From: Streptomyces sp. NRRL F-525 | GTDB lineage: Bacteria > Actinomycetota > Actinomycetes > Streptomycetales > Streptomycetaceae | Direction of reading: 5' to 3' | NCBI RefSeq assembly: GCF_000716605.1 | Contig: NZ_JNXE01000005.1 | Span: forward strand, 124,001-188,000 | DNA: 64,000 nucleotides | Part shown: in pieces, positions 1 through 9,498 of the stretch | Position numbering within the stretch: the first letter of the stretch is position 1 | Layout of the letters: the number at the start of each line of letters is the position of its first letter | Notes under the pieces: generated by a model | Database searches by the model: none | The model's input: the letters and a program-made list of their open reading frames with translations, nothing else | What the model was told of the DNA's origin: nothing | Translations under genes and position numbers: made by a program

Positions 1-1374
1 GGTGACGGCACCACCACCGCCACCGTGCTCGCCCAGGCGCTCGTGCGCGAGGGCCTGCGCAACGTCGCCGCGGGTGCCTCCCCGGCCGCCCTGAAGAAGG
101 GCATCGACGCCGCCGTCAAGGCCATCTCCGACGAGCTGCTCGCCACCGCGCGGCCGATCGACGACAAGGCCGACATCGCCGCCGTCGCCGGTCTGTCCGC
201 GCAGGACAGCCAGGTCGGCGAGCTCATCGCCGAGGCGATGGACAAGGTCGGCAAGGACGGTGTCATCACCGTCGAGGAGTCCAACACCTTCGGTCTGGAG
301 CTGGACTTCACCGAGGGCATGGCCTTCGACAAGGGCTACCTGTCGCCGTACTTCGTGACGGACCAGGAGCGCATGGAAGCGGTCCTCGAGGACCCGTACA
401 TCCTCATCCACCAGGGCAAGATCAGCTCCATCCAGGACCTGCTGCCGCTGCTGGAGAAGGTCATCCAGGCCAACGCCTCCAAGCCGCTGCTGATCATCGC
501 CGAGGACGTCGAGGGCGAGGCCCTGTCGACCCTGGTCGTGAACAAGATCCGCGGCACGTTCAACGCGGTCGCGGTCAAGGCCCCCGGCTTCGGCGACCGC
601 CGCAAGGCGATGCTCGGCGACCTCGCCACCCTCACCGGCGGTCAGGTCATCGCCGAGGAGGTCGGCCTCAAGCTCGACCAGGTCGGCCTGGACGTGCTGG
701 GCTCCGCCCGCCGCGTGACGGTCACCAAGGACGACACGACCGTCGTCGACGGTGCCGGCGACTCCTCCGAGGTCGCGGGCCGCGTCAACCAGATCAAGGC
801 CGAGATCGAGAACACGGACTCCGACTGGGACCGCGAGAAGCTCCAGGAGCGCCTCGCGAAGCTGGCCGGCGGCGTGTGCGTGATCAAGGTCGGCGCTGCC
901 ACCGAGGTGGAGCTCAAGGAGAAGAAGCACCGTCTGGAGGACGCCATCTCCGCGACCCGCGCCGCGGTCGAGGAGGGCATCGTCTCCGGTGGTGGCTCCG
1001 CTCTGGTGCACGCCGCCAAGGTCCTCGAGGGCAACCTCGACAAGACCGGCGACGAGGCCACCGGTGTCGCGGTCGTCCGCCGCGCGGTCGTCGAGCCGCT
1101 GCGCTGGATCGCCGAGAACGCGGGCCTCGAGGGCTACGTCATCACCGCCAAGGTCGCCGACCTCGAGAAGGGTCAGGGCTTCAACGCCGCGACCGGCGAG
1201 TACGGCGACCTGGTCAAGGCCGGCGTCATCGACCCGGTCAAGGTCACCCGCTCCGCCCTGGAGAACGCCGCCTCCATCGCCTCCCTGCTCCTCACGACCG
1301 AGACCCTGGTCGTCGAGAAGAAGGAAGAGGAGGAGCCGGCCGCCGGTGGTCACAGCCACGGCCACTCCCACTGA
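1..1374 (+). CDS. groEL: 60 kDa chaperonin GroEL (GroEL1 type), N-terminus missing
   Basis: GroEL subunit of the ATP-driven double-ring protein-folding chamber in the cytoplasm. The reading frame is open from base 1. Its first residues, [12 protein letters not shown], are the ATP-binding loop that lies near residue 86 of GroEL, so about 85 N-terminal residues lie outside the window. The rest is full length and conserved. The C-terminus is GGHSHGHSH, a histidine-rich tail instead of the usual Gly-Met repeats. This is the tail type of the actinobacterial GroEL1 copy, which normally follows groES. A strong terminator hairpin follows the stop codon. The family is certain; the GroEL1 assignment rests on the tail and on the whiD/bldM/guaB neighbourhood. 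Confidence 0.97.
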   Translation, partial: GDGTTTATVLAQALVREGLRNVAAGASPAALKKGIDAAVKAISDELLATARPIDDKADIAAVAGLSAQDSQVGELIAEAMDKVGKDGVITVEESNTFGLELDFTEGMAFDKGYLSPYFVTDQERMEAVLEDPYILIHQGKISSIQDLLPLLEKVIQANASKPLLIIAEDVEGEALSTLVVNKIRGTFNAVAVKAPGFGDRRKAMLGDLATLTGGQVIAEEVGLKLDQVGLDVLGSARRVTVTKDDTTVVDGAGDSSEVAGRVNQIKAEIENTDSDWDREKLQERLAKLAGGVCVIKVGAATEVELKEKKHRLEDAISATRAAVEEGIVSGGGSALVHAAKVLEGNLDKTGDEATGVAVVRRAVVEPLRWIAENAGLEGYVITAKVADLEKGQGFNAATGEYGDLVKAGVIDPVKVTRSALENAASIASLLLTTETLVVEKKEEEEPAAGGHSHGHSH

Positions 1375-1400
1375 CGCCAGTCGGTGAACCGGTAGTACGT

Positions 1401-1438
1401 CGAAGGCCCGGCGCCCCTCAGGGGGAGCCGGGCCTTCG
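1401..1438 (+). terminator. Intrinsic terminator after groEL
   Basis: A 12-bp stem (1401-1412 pairing with 1427-1438) closes a 14-nt loop, 26 bases after the groEL stop. It probably ends the groEL transcript. There is no long T run, which is normal for Streptomyces terminators. Confidence 0.8.
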
Positions 1439-1490
1439 CGTTCCGCCGAAGCCTTCGTCACCGTGGCCGCCGTCATCGAGGCGGCTGCCG

Positions 1491-2264
1491 TCACTGCGGC
1501 CCGTACTTCCGCCCGGTCTTCGAGGTGACCCCGCCCAGCACCGCCTGCGGAGTGATCTTCACCAGGCCCATCAGCGCCTTGTAGCGCGGATCCGGGATCG
1601 ACAGCGTCTTGCCGCGCGCCAGATCCGCGAGCGCCGCCGCGACCAGCTTGTCCGCGTCCAGCCACATCCAGTTCGGGATGTTGTCCGTGCCCATCCCGGC
1701 CCGCTCGTGGAACTCGGTCCGTACGAAACCGGGCGCCAGCGCCATCAGCCGTACGCCCGTGCCGGCCAGGTCCTTGGCCGCGCCCTGCGTGAACTGCACG
1801 ACCCACGCCTTCGAGGCGCCGTACGTCCCGCGCGGTACGAAGGCGGCGACCGACGCCACGTTCACGACCCCGCCGCGCCCGCGCTCCCGCATCGCCTCGG
1901 CCGCCGCGCTGGTCAGCCGCAGCACCGCCTCGCAGTGCACCTTGAGCATCTTCAGCTCGTCGGCCATGGACACGTCGAGGTAGCGGCCCTTGTTGCCGAA
2001 GCCCGCGTTGTTGACCAGCAGGTCGACGGGGTTCTTGCGGTCGGCGACGCGGGCGGCCACCGTGTCGATGCCCTTGTCCGTGGCCAGGTCGGCGGTCAGC
2101 ACCTCCGCCTCGATGCCGTGCCGGTCGTGCAGTTCGGTCGCCTGCTCCCCGAGCCGCGCGGTGTTCCGCGCCACCAGCACGAGGTTGTGTCCGTCCGCCG
2201 CGAGCCGCCGCGCGAACGCGGCACCGATCCCCGCGGTCGATCCCGTAATCAATGCCGTTGTCAT
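1491..2264 (-). CDS. Short-chain dehydrogenase/reductase (SDR family)
   Basis: NAD(P)-dependent oxidoreductase of the classical SDR family, 257 residues, the usual length. Visible motifs are TGSTAGIG near the N-terminus (cofactor-binding Rossmann turn), NNAGF (structural motif after strand 4), the catalytic Ser in NVASVAAF, and the catalytic Tyr/Lys in YGASK. The substrate cannot be told from sequence. It lies head to tail with the MOSC gene (109-bp gap) but has its own likely promoter. A TAATCT -10 box ends six bases before the ATG and no Shine-Dalgarno is seen, so the mRNA is probably leaderless. Three direct repeats lie about 60-90 bp upstream of the start. Confidence 0.9.
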   Translation of the reverse strand: MTTALITGSTAGIGAAFARRLAADGHNLVLVARNTARLGEQATELHDRHGIEAEVLTADLATDKGIDTVAARVADRKNPVDLLVNNAGFGNKGRYLDVSMADELKMLKVHCEAVLRLTSAAAEAMRERGRGGVVNVASVAAFVPRGTYGASKAWVVQFTQGAAKDLAGTGVRLMALAPGFVRTEFHERAGMGTDNIPNWMWLDADKLVAAALADLARGKTLSIPDPRYKALMGLVKITPQAVLGGVTSKTGRKYGPQ

Positions 2265-2270
2265 GGCGCA

Positions 2271-2300
2271 AGATTAGTGACCCGGAGCAAGCCGGTCCGA
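2271..2300 (-). promoter_or_regulatory. Probable leaderless promoter of the SDR gene
   Basis: On the minus strand: -35 TCGGAC (2295-2300), 18-bp spacer, -10 TAATCT (2271-2276). The expected transcription start falls on the ATG at 2264, and no ribosome-binding site is present. Inference from consensus and spacing. Confidence 0.5.
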
Positions 2301-2323
2301 TCTCTGCACAGGCCCTCCCGATC

Positions 2324-2356
2324 CGTGACGAACACGTGTCGAACAACGTGTCGAAC
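2324..2356 (-). repeat. Three direct repeats GTTCGNCACG upstream of the SDR gene
   Basis: Read on the minus strand, GTTCGACACG (2347-2356), GTTCGACACG (2335-2344) and GTTCGTCACG (2324-2333) repeat every 12 and 11 bp, about one helical turn. They sit just upstream of the likely -35 box, as expected for a regulator operator. Confidence 0.5.
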
Positions 2357-2373
2357 GGATCCGTGACGGCAGG

Positions 2374-3042
2374 TCAGACCTGGTACTCCGCGACATATTT
2401 CCGCGCCTGCGCGAGCGACTCCGGATGCAGCGCCTCGCCCGCCGGAAGCAGCCGAGGCAGCAGCTCCCGCTCGGTCGTCACGGCCCGGAACTGCAGGGCC
2501 ACCGTCACGTCGTGGTCGGGCCGGTGCACGATCTCGATCGGATCGCCCGCCCGGATCTCACCGGGTTCGATCACCCGCAGATAGGCCCCCGGAGCACCCT
2601 TCACGGTGAACCGTTTCACCCACCCGCGCTCGCCCAGATGGTCCTGGAACGTACGGCACGGGATCCGCCCGCAGGTGACCTCCAGGACCACCTCGGAACC
2701 GATCCGCCAGCGCTCGCCGATCCGCGCGCCGGACACGTCGAGACCCAGGGTCGTCAGGTTCTCCCCGAAGGAGCCGCTGGCCAGCGGGCGCCCCAACTCC
2801 CGCTCCCAGTCGTCGAGATCCTCGCGCGCGACCGCGTACACCGCCTGGTCGTCGCCCCCGTGGTGGCGCCGGTGACACACCGCGTCCCCGGCGAGCCCGC
2901 TCCCGGCGACGCCCTTCGGGCCGGGCGCGCTCACCCGCACCGGCGCGTCGGTCGGCCGCTTGTCGATGCCGGTCATGCCGTCGGGCTGGTCCGTGTACGG
3001 CACGGCCGTGGCCCGGCCCAGATTCACCGAGAGAAGCTTCAT
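2374..3042 (-). CDS. MOSC domain protein (YiiM-like)
   Basis: 222-residue MOSC-domain protein. The family relates to the C-terminal domain of molybdenum cofactor sulfurase and, in YiiM/YcbX-type proteins, handles molybdenum cofactor or detoxifies N-hydroxylated bases. The conserved Cys region CGRIPCRTF and the motif FGENLTT are visible in the middle, and an H-R-R-H-H-G-G stretch lies near residue 58. The start ATG at 3042 has no Shine-Dalgarno. TACCGT, a plausible -10 box, ends six bases upstream, so the mRNA may be leaderless. The gene is divergent from the LysR regulator at 3123 and could be its target. The exact reaction is not inferable. Confidence 0.85.
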   Translation of the reverse strand: MKLLSVNLGRATAVPYTDQPDGMTGIDKRPTDAPVRVSAPGPKGVAGSGLAGDAVCHRRHHGGDDQAVYAVAREDLDDWERELGRPLASGSFGENLTTLGLDVSGARIGERWRIGSEVVLEVTCGRIPCRTFQDHLGERGWVKRFTVKGAPGAYLRVIEPGEIRAGDPIEIVHRPDHDVTVALQFRAVTTERELLPRLLPAGEALHPESLAQARKYVAEYQV

Positions 3043-3077
3043 ATCGGCACGGTAGACGACAGCACCCCAAAGGCGCG

Positions 3078-3109
3078 GCGCATTATTCGTCGCCGTAGCA
3101 AAGAAGCGC
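3078..3109. promoter_or_regulatory. Inverted repeat between MOSC and LysR genes (candidate LysR operator)
   Basis: GCGCATTATT (3078-3087) and AAAGAAGCGC (3100-3109) form an imperfect inverted repeat (8 of 10 pairs) around a 12-bp spacer in the 80-bp divergent promoter region. Size and position suit a LysR-family site. A TATGCT -10 box (3111-3116) follows, six bases before the lysR GTG. Confidence 0.45.
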
Positions 3110-3122
3110 TTATGCTCGGCGC

Positions 3123-4037
3123 GTGATCGAGGCCCGACATCTCCGTGTGCTGCGCGCCGTCGCCGCCACCGGCTCCTTCTCGGCGGCCGGGCGGGAACTG
3201 GGCTGCACCCAGCCCGCCGTCAGCCAGCAGATGAAGGCCCTGGAGACCTCGGTCGGCACCCCGCTGCTGGTCCGCACCGGCCGCGAGATGCGCCTCACCC
3301 AGGCGGGCGAGGCCCTGGTCCGGCACGCGGCCGGCATCCTCTCGGGGCTCACCGCCGCCGAGGAGGAGGTCGCCGCGATCGCCGGCCTGCGCGCGGGCCG
3401 GGTGCGCCTGGTCTCCTTCCCCAGCGGCAGTTCGACGCTCGTCCCCACCGCACTGGCCGCCCTGCGCGCCGCGCACCCCGGCACCCGCGTCTCCCTGGAG
3501 GAGGCCGAGCCGCCGAACTCCGTCGACCTCCTCCGGGAGGGCGACTGCGACATCGCCCTCGCCTTCCGCTACGAGACGGCGGCGGGCGCCGAGGACTGGT
3601 CCGACCTGGTGGTACGGCCGCTGCTCAGCGACCGCCTGGTCGCCCTGGTCCCGGAAAAACACCGGCACGCGCGCGTGCGGTCGGTCGCCATCGGCGAACT
3701 CGCCGACGAACCCTGGATCGCCGGCTGCCCGCGCTGCCGGGGCCAGTTGGTCGAGGTGTGCGAGGCCGCCGGCTTCACCCCGCGCATCGACTTCGCGACC
3801 GACGACTATCCGGCGGTCGTCGGCCTGGTGAGCGCGGGCCTGGGCGTCGCCGTCCTGCCCCAGCTCGCCATCGAGTCCGTACGGCCCAGGGGCGCGCGGA
3901 CGGTGACGCTGGAACCGGCGGTGCGGCGGGAGATCGTCGCGCTGACGCTGCCCGACCTGGCGCGGGTGCCGGCGGTGGCGGCGACGCTGGACCAGCTGGC
4001 GCGGGCGGCGCGCGACAAGCAGGCCCACGAAAAATAG
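3123..4037 (+). CDS. LysR-family transcriptional regulator
   Basis: 304-residue LysR-type regulator, normal family length. The N-terminal winged helix-turn-helix (about residues 1-60, with GSFSAAGRELGCTQPAVSQQ spanning the recognition helix) is followed by a linker helix and a periplasmic-binding-protein-like effector domain. The effector domain contains a CPRCRG pair of cysteines near residue 203, unusual enough to suggest metal or thiol sensing, though unproven. It starts with GTG at 3123. A TATGCT -10 box six bases upstream and the lack of a Shine-Dalgarno suggest a leaderless mRNA. It is divergent from the MOSC gene, the classic LysR target arrangement, with a dyad in the shared promoter. 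The effector is unknown. Confidence 0.92.
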   Translation: MIEARHLRVLRAVAATGSFSAAGRELGCTQPAVSQQMKALETSVGTPLLVRTGREMRLTQAGEALVRHAAGILSGLTAAEEEVAAIAGLRAGRVRLVSFPSGSSTLVPTALAALRAAHPGTRVSLEEAEPPNSVDLLREGDCDIALAFRYETAAGAEDWSDLVVRPLLSDRLVALVPEKHRHARVRSVAIGELADEPWIAGCPRCRGQLVEVCEAAGFTPRIDFATDDYPAVVGLVSAGLGVAVLPQLAIESVRPRGARTVTLEPAVRREIVALTLPDLARVPAVAATLDQLARAARDKQAHEK

Positions 4038-4061
4038 GGGGGCACGCGTGCGCGTACCCCT
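4036..4061. terminator. GC hairpin between convergent lysR and whiD
   Basis: GGGG at 4037-4040 pairs with CCCC at 4057-4060 around an inner ACGCG/CGCGT arm. It overlaps the lysR stop and lies before the whiD stop, so it may end transcripts from both sides. Moderate support. Confidence 0.35.
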
Positions 4062-4101
4062 GTCGGAGACGTGTCGTAGGACTTGTTGGAGAAACGTTCC
4101 T

Positions 4102-4428
4102 TCAGTTGTTCGAAGCCATGTCCCCGGCGGCTGAAGCCGACACCAGCCGGTTGCGGGCACGCCCCATGAGCTCTTCGCGCTCGTCCTCGGTCAGGCCGCC
4201 CCAGACGCCGTACGGCTCGCGCACCGCCAGCGCGTGCGCCGCGCACTGTGCGCGGACCGGGCACCTCATGCAGACCTCTTTGGCCGAGTTCTCACGAGCG
4301 CTTCGTGCCGCACCGCGCTCGCCCTCGGGATGAAAGAAGAGCGAGCTGTCGACCCCTCGGCAGGCAGCCAGGAGCTGCCAGTCCCACAGGTCCGCGTTCG
4401 GTCCGGGAAGGCGGGAGAAATCTGCCAT
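4102..4428 (-). CDS. whiD: WhiB-family iron-sulfur regulator WhiD
   Basis: 108-residue WhiB-like protein. Four cysteines (AACRG near residue 23, then VCMRCPVRAQC near 53-62) fit the [4Fe-4S] ligand pattern C-Xn-C-X2-C-X5-C. GVWGG and a basic C-terminal helix (RARNRL) follow. Wbl proteins bind the principal sigma factor and act on transcription. The N-terminus MADFSRLPGPNADLWDW and the bldM neighbour match WhiD of S. coelicolor as I know it, which is needed for spore maturation (orthologue of mycobacterial WhiB3). AAGGGG precedes the ATG at 4428. The gene is divergent from bldM across a 380-bp AT-rich region. Confidence 0.93.
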   Translation of the reverse strand: MADFSRLPGPNADLWDWQLLAACRGVDSSLFFHPEGERGAARSARENSAKEVCMRCPVRAQCAAHALAVREPYGVWGGLTEDEREELMGRARNRLVSASAAGDMASNN

Positions 4429-4808
4429 TGCGTGACCCCTTGTAGCCGTTATGGGCGGATACGGTGTCCACGACCGTACAACTACGATCTAAGGAGATGA
4501 AAATATGACTCATTGCGAATCTAGCCTCAGACACCAGCAAAAGGGAAGAAATAGGGCTGAATGGGGCACTGGTTGTGATGAAAGCTTGTGGGTCGGCCGC
4601 GCACGTCTCCACCGTGTCCGCGCCCTCACGTAGAGTGCCGAAGATGGCACACGGCCCCGTAACTCTTTCGAGTGACCGTCGTTGAGAGTGCGAGGCGGTT
4701 GAAAACACAAGTGCTCGGGCAGGCGTCCGAGACGGTCGACCGCACAGGTGACGATTTCGTACCAGCCTGGAGGCTCAAGGTGACGCGCATCAGTTGCGGA
4801 GGGCGGCC
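4429..4808. other. 380-bp divergent regulatory region between whiD and bldM
   Basis: Gene-free and distinctly more AT-rich than its surroundings, especially 4485-4560. It must hold the promoters of both developmental genes. The only element recognised with confidence is the sigma-BldN promoter at 4658-4685. A 42-codon frame at 4505-4633 has an AAGGAG ribosome site but un-Streptomyces-like codons, and is probably not translated. Confidence 0.7.
4658..4685 (+). promoter_or_regulatory. Sigma-BldN promoter of bldM (P1)
   Basis: CGTAAC (4658-4663), a 16-bp spacer, and CGTTGA (4680-4685) match the known sigma-BldN consensus exactly. In S. coelicolor bldM P1 is a direct BldN target. It lies 124 bp before the bldM ATG. 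Confidence 0.85.
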
Positions 4809-5420
4809 ATGACATCCGTCCTCGTCTGTGACGACTCCCCGCTTGCCCGAGAGGCGCTCCGCCGCGCGGTCGCGACCGTGCCCGGTGTCGAGCGCGTGAC
4901 GACGGCGGCCAACGGCGAGGAAGTCCTCCGCCGCTGGGGTGCCGACCGTTCGGACCTCATCCTGATGGACGTCCGCATGCCCGGACTCGGCGGTGTCGAG
5001 ACCGTGCGGCGGCTGCTGTCCGCCGACCCGGGCGCACGCATCATCATGCTCACCGTCGCCGAAGACCTGGACGGCGTGGCCCTCGCGGTCGCGGCCGGCG
5101 CCCGCGGCTATCTGCACAAGGACGCCTCGCGCGCCGAACTGCGGGCCACGGTCACCCAGGCCCTCGCCGACCCGACCTGGCGACTGGCCCCGCGCCGGCT
5201 GCGGTCCGCCGAGATGGGCGCCGCGCCGACGCTCACCGCGCGCGAGATCCAGGTCCTCGAAGGAATGAGCCACGGCCGCTCGAACGCGGAGATCGGTCGT
5301 GAGCTGTTCCTCTCCGAGGACACCGTCAAAACGCACGCACGGCGGCTCTTCAAGAAACTCGGCGCCTCGGACCGGGCACACGCCGTGGCGCTCGGTTTCC
5401 GGTGGGGCCTGGTCCGTTAG
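4809..5420 (+). CDS. bldM: Developmental response regulator BldM
   Basis: 203-residue NarL/FixJ-type response regulator. The receiver domain is residues 1-120, with acidic residues in VCDDSP, the Asp in LILMDVRMPG and the Lys in YLHKDA. The LuxR-type helix-turn-helix (about 140-200) includes LTAREIQVLEGMSHGRSNAE and TVKTHARRLFKKL. The sequence matches BldM, a regulator of aerial hyphae and sporulation that works as a homodimer or as a heterodimer with WhiI, reportedly without phosphorylation. The ATG at 4809 begins MTSVLVCDDSP; an in-frame ATG at 4794 is less likely. There is no cognate kinase next door, so it is an orphan regulator. It is transcribed from the sigma-BldN promoter at 4658. Confidence 0.96.
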   Translation: MTSVLVCDDSPLAREALRRAVATVPGVERVTTAANGEEVLRRWGADRSDLILMDVRMPGLGGVETVRRLLSADPGARIIMLTVAEDLDGVALAVAAGARGYLHKDASRAELRATVTQALADPTWRLAPRRLRSAEMGAAPTLTAREIQVLEGMSHGRSNAEIGRELFLSEDTVKTHARRLFKKLGASDRAHAVALGFRWGLVR

Positions 5421-5686
5421 GACCAGGTCAGTGGGTTGCAGCGGGGGTACGACAATCCCCGCCTACCTCATGGTGGGCGGGGGCGGCAAAGGGGCCCACC
5501 GGGTGCCCGCTGCTCGTTTCGCCGCGGATGCCGCATCCTTGAGGTGTGGAGTTCCTCGGGGACGAGTCGGTCGAGCGGGAGGGGAGGGCGCAGGAGATGA
5601 CTTCCGGCGCACCTGCTCATAACGCTTCGGTGCACAACAACGGACGCGGTGCCACGGACCCTTCGGCCACAAGGCACCATGGACCG

Positions 5687-6274
5687 ATGCGTGACGACGA
5701 GGCGGCCAGTGCCCCAGGGGCGATTGGTGGACTCGTCCTTCGCGCGGTCGACGGAGACGAGCAGGCGACCCACGATCTGCTCGCCCACGTCCACCCCCTG
5801 GCGTTGCGCTACTGCCGCACCCGGCTGTCCCGACTCCCGGGCGACGCACGGCACTTCGTCGAGGACCTCGCCCAGGAGGTCTGCGTCGCCGTCCTCCTCG
5901 CACTGCCCCGCTACAAGGACACCGGCCGCCCCTTCGAGGCCTTCGTCTTCGCCATCGCCGCCCACAAGGTCGCCGACCTCCAGCGCGCCGCGATGCGCCA
6001 CCCCGGTTCTACGGCCGTCCCCTCGGACGAGATGCCGGAGCGCCCGGACGATTCGCTGGGACCCGAGGAGCGCGCCCTCCTCAGCAGCGACGCCGAATGG
6101 GCCAAGAAACTCATGGCCAACCTCCCGGAGAACCAGCGCGAGCTGCTCCTGCTCCGCATCGCCGTCGGCCTCACCGCCGAGGAGACCGGGCAGATGTTGG
6201 GAATGTCACCCGGCGCGGTCCGGGTCGCCCAGCACCGGGCACTGAGCCGACTGCGGGCACTGGCCGAGCAGTAG
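5687..6274 (+). CDS. shbA: ECF RNA polymerase sigma factor, ShbA/SigD-like
   Basis: ECF sigma factor of about 195 residues. Region 2 ([17 protein letters not shown], then [13 protein letters not shown], the -10-binding helix) and region 4 ([20 protein letters not shown], then [17 protein letters not shown], the -35-binding helix-turn-helix) are both present. In S. griseus ShbA directs transcription of the principal sigma gene hrdB. The mycobacterial relative SigD is likewise linked to whiB3 and guaB2, which supports the name. Start uncertain: the ATG at 5687 begins MRDDEAASA, while an upstream in-frame ATG at 5597 would add 30 residues. No anti-sigma gene is adjacent. It lies 266 bp after bldM in the same direction. 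Confidence 0.85.
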   Translation: MRDDEAASAPGAIGGLVLRAVDGDEQATHDLLAHVHPLALRYCRTRLSRLPGDARHFVEDLAQEVCVAVLLALPRYKDTGRPFEAFVFAIAAHKVADLQRAAMRHPGSTAVPSDEMPERPDDSLGPEERALLSSDAEWAKKLMANLPENQRELLLLRIAVGLTAEETGQMLGMSPGAVRVAQHRALSRLRALAEQ

Positions 6275-6409
6275 AGCCTTCCGCAGCGGCGCCTTCGCCC
6301 GCGGCGCCTTCCGTGAACAGCCGGGCGGCGGCGTACGTACGAACATACGAAGCCCGGAGCGGGCCGTAGCCGTGGAATCGTGGAATTTGGTGACCGCGCT
6401 TCCCGTTAG

Positions 6410-7957
<1,548 letters not shown>

Positions 7958-7971
7958 TCGGCAGGCTTCCT

Positions 7972-8006
7972 CAAGGGCGGCCCCGGGGACACCGGGGCCG
8001 CCCTTG
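7972..8006 (+). terminator. Intrinsic terminator between guaB and guaB3
   Basis: A perfect 15-bp GC-rich stem (7972-7986 with 7992-8006) closes a 5-nt loop 14 bases after the guaB stop. It should separate guaB from guaB3 transcripts. Confidence 0.85.
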
Positions 8007-8061
8007 TCGTGCCCGTCGGCGATACTGGAAGACGCTGAAACGCAGAGGAAAGGCCACAGAC

Positions 8062-9186
8062 GTGACTGAGATCGAGATCGGGCGCGGCAAGCGCGGCCGC
8101 CGGGCGTACGCCTTCGACGACATCGCCGTCGTCCCCAGCCGCCGTACGCGGGACCCGAAGGAGGTCTCGATCGCCTGGCAGATCGACGCCTACCGCTTCG
8201 AGCTGCCCTTCCTGGCCGCCCCTATGGACTCGGTCGTCTCCCCGGCCACCGCGATCCGCATCGGCGAGCTCGGCGGCCTCGGCGTGCTGAACCTCGAAGG
8301 CCTCTGGACGCGGTACGAGGACCCGCAGCCGCTGCTCGACGAGATCACCGAGCTGGACGTGGACGCCGCGACCCGCCGCCTCCAGGAGATCTACGCGGCT
8401 CCCATCAAGGAGGAGCTGATCGGGCAGCGCATCAAGGAGGTGCGCGACTCGGGCGTGGTCACCGCCGCCGCGCTCTCCCCGCAGCGCACGGCCCAGTTCT
8501 CCAAGGCCGTCGTCGACGCGGGCGTGGACATCTTCGTCATCCGCGGTACGACGGTCTCGGCGGAGCACGTCTCGGGCTCGCACGAGCCGCTGAACCTGAA
8601 GCAGTTCATCTACGAGCTGGACGTCCCGGTCATCGTCGGCGGCTGCGCCACGTACACGGCGGCCCTGCACCTGATGCGCACCGGCGCGGCGGGCGTCCTC
8701 GTCGGCTTCGGCGGCGGCGCGGCGCACACCACGCGCAACGTGCTGGGCATCCAGGTCCCGATGGCCACGGCGGTCGCGGACGTGGCCGCCGCCCGCCGCG
8801 ACTACATGGACGAGTCCGGCGGCCGGTACGTGCACGTCATCGCCGACGGCGGTGTCGGCTGGTCCGGCGACCTCCCCAAGGCGATCGCCTGCGGCGCGGA
8901 CGCGGTAATGATGGGCTCCCCGCTCGCCCGCGCGACGGACGCGCCGGGCAAGGGCCACCACTGGGGCATGGAAGCGGTCAACGAGGAACTCCCGCGCGGC
9001 AAGAAGGTCGACCTCGGCACGGTCGGCACGATCGAGGAGATCCTCACCGGCCCGTCCCACATCCCCGACGGCTCGATGAACATCTTCGGGGCGCTGCGGC
9101 GCGCGATGGCGACGACCGGGTACAGCGAGCTGAAGGAGTTCCAGCGCGTCGAGGTCACGGTGGCCGACTCACAGCACAAGCGGTAG
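8062..9186 (+). CDS. guaB3: GuaB3-family IMP dehydrogenase-related protein
   Basis: 374-residue IMPDH-like TIM-barrel protein, typically encoded next to guaB in actinobacteria. It lacks the CBS insert, so it is about 125 residues shorter than GuaB. The phosphate-binding and flap-side glycine motifs are present (VIADGGVGWSGDLPKA, AVMMGSPLA). The GuaB active-site loop GSICTTR has no counterpart, and the region after FVIRGTTVSAEHVSG shows no catalytic Cys. Actinobacterial GuaB3 proteins have been considered non-catalytic or regulatory, although a cyanobacterial relative is reported to be active. GTG starts at 8062 after AGAGGAAAGG. Confidence 0.93.
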   Translation: MTEIEIGRGKRGRRAYAFDDIAVVPSRRTRDPKEVSIAWQIDAYRFELPFLAAPMDSVVSPATAIRIGELGGLGVLNLEGLWTRYEDPQPLLDEITELDVDAATRRLQEIYAAPIKEELIGQRIKEVRDSGVVTAAALSPQRTAQFSKAVVDAGVDIFVIRGTTVSAEHVSGSHEPLNLKQFIYELDVPVIVGGCATYTAALHLMRTGAAGVLVGFGGGAAHTTRNVLGIQVPMATAVADVAAARRDYMDESGGRYVHVIADGGVGWSGDLPKAIACGADAVMMGSPLARATDAPGKGHHWGMEAVNEELPRGKKVDLGTVGTIEEILTGPSHIPDGSMNIFGALRRAMATTGYSELKEFQRVEVTVADSQHKR

Positions 9187-9498
9187 GCGGTAGGCGGTTC
9201 TACGACGCGGTAGCCGTACGACGCTTTCAGGGGCCCGGGCCTGGTGGTCCGGGCCCTTTTGCGTGCCCAAGTGGGGCTGGTGGGGCGCGTGTTGATGTTG
9301 GGGGGCGCACGGTTGCGTTCGGGGCGAAAGTTCGCTGGTGGGGCGTGTCGGGGCGGTAACGTCCGTGATCGGCGCCCCAGTTGTGTGGGGTGCTCCCTTC
9401 CACGGAAATCGTTCCGGACCCGGGCTCTCGGGGCCCGGCCCGAATTCCAGACGAACCGCCTACCGGGCCAATGGGCGGCCTCGTGGAAGGGGGCGCCC
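9187..9498. other. 312-bp region after guaB3
   Basis: It holds the guaB3 terminator at 9229-9258 and otherwise G-rich, low-information sequence. Frames reading through it are not supported by codon use. No gene, RNA or promoter was recognised apart from the terminator. Confidence 0.6.
9229..9258 (+). terminator. Intrinsic terminator after guaB3
   Basis: A ten-pair stem (9229-9238 with 9249-9258, including one G-T pair) ends in a T tract (TTTT at 9257-9260), rare for this genome and typical of a factor-independent terminator. Confidence 0.8.

Noticed and set aside
876..2366. Long plus-strand frame spanning the end of groEL and the SDR gene
   Set aside because: Arg/Gly/Pro-rich translation typical of a shifted frame in high-GC DNA; it overlaps two clearly conserved genes.
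4292..4815. Minus-strand frames in the whiD-bldM gap
   Set aside because: They overlap whiD and the bldM promoter and start codon, and their composition is not coding.
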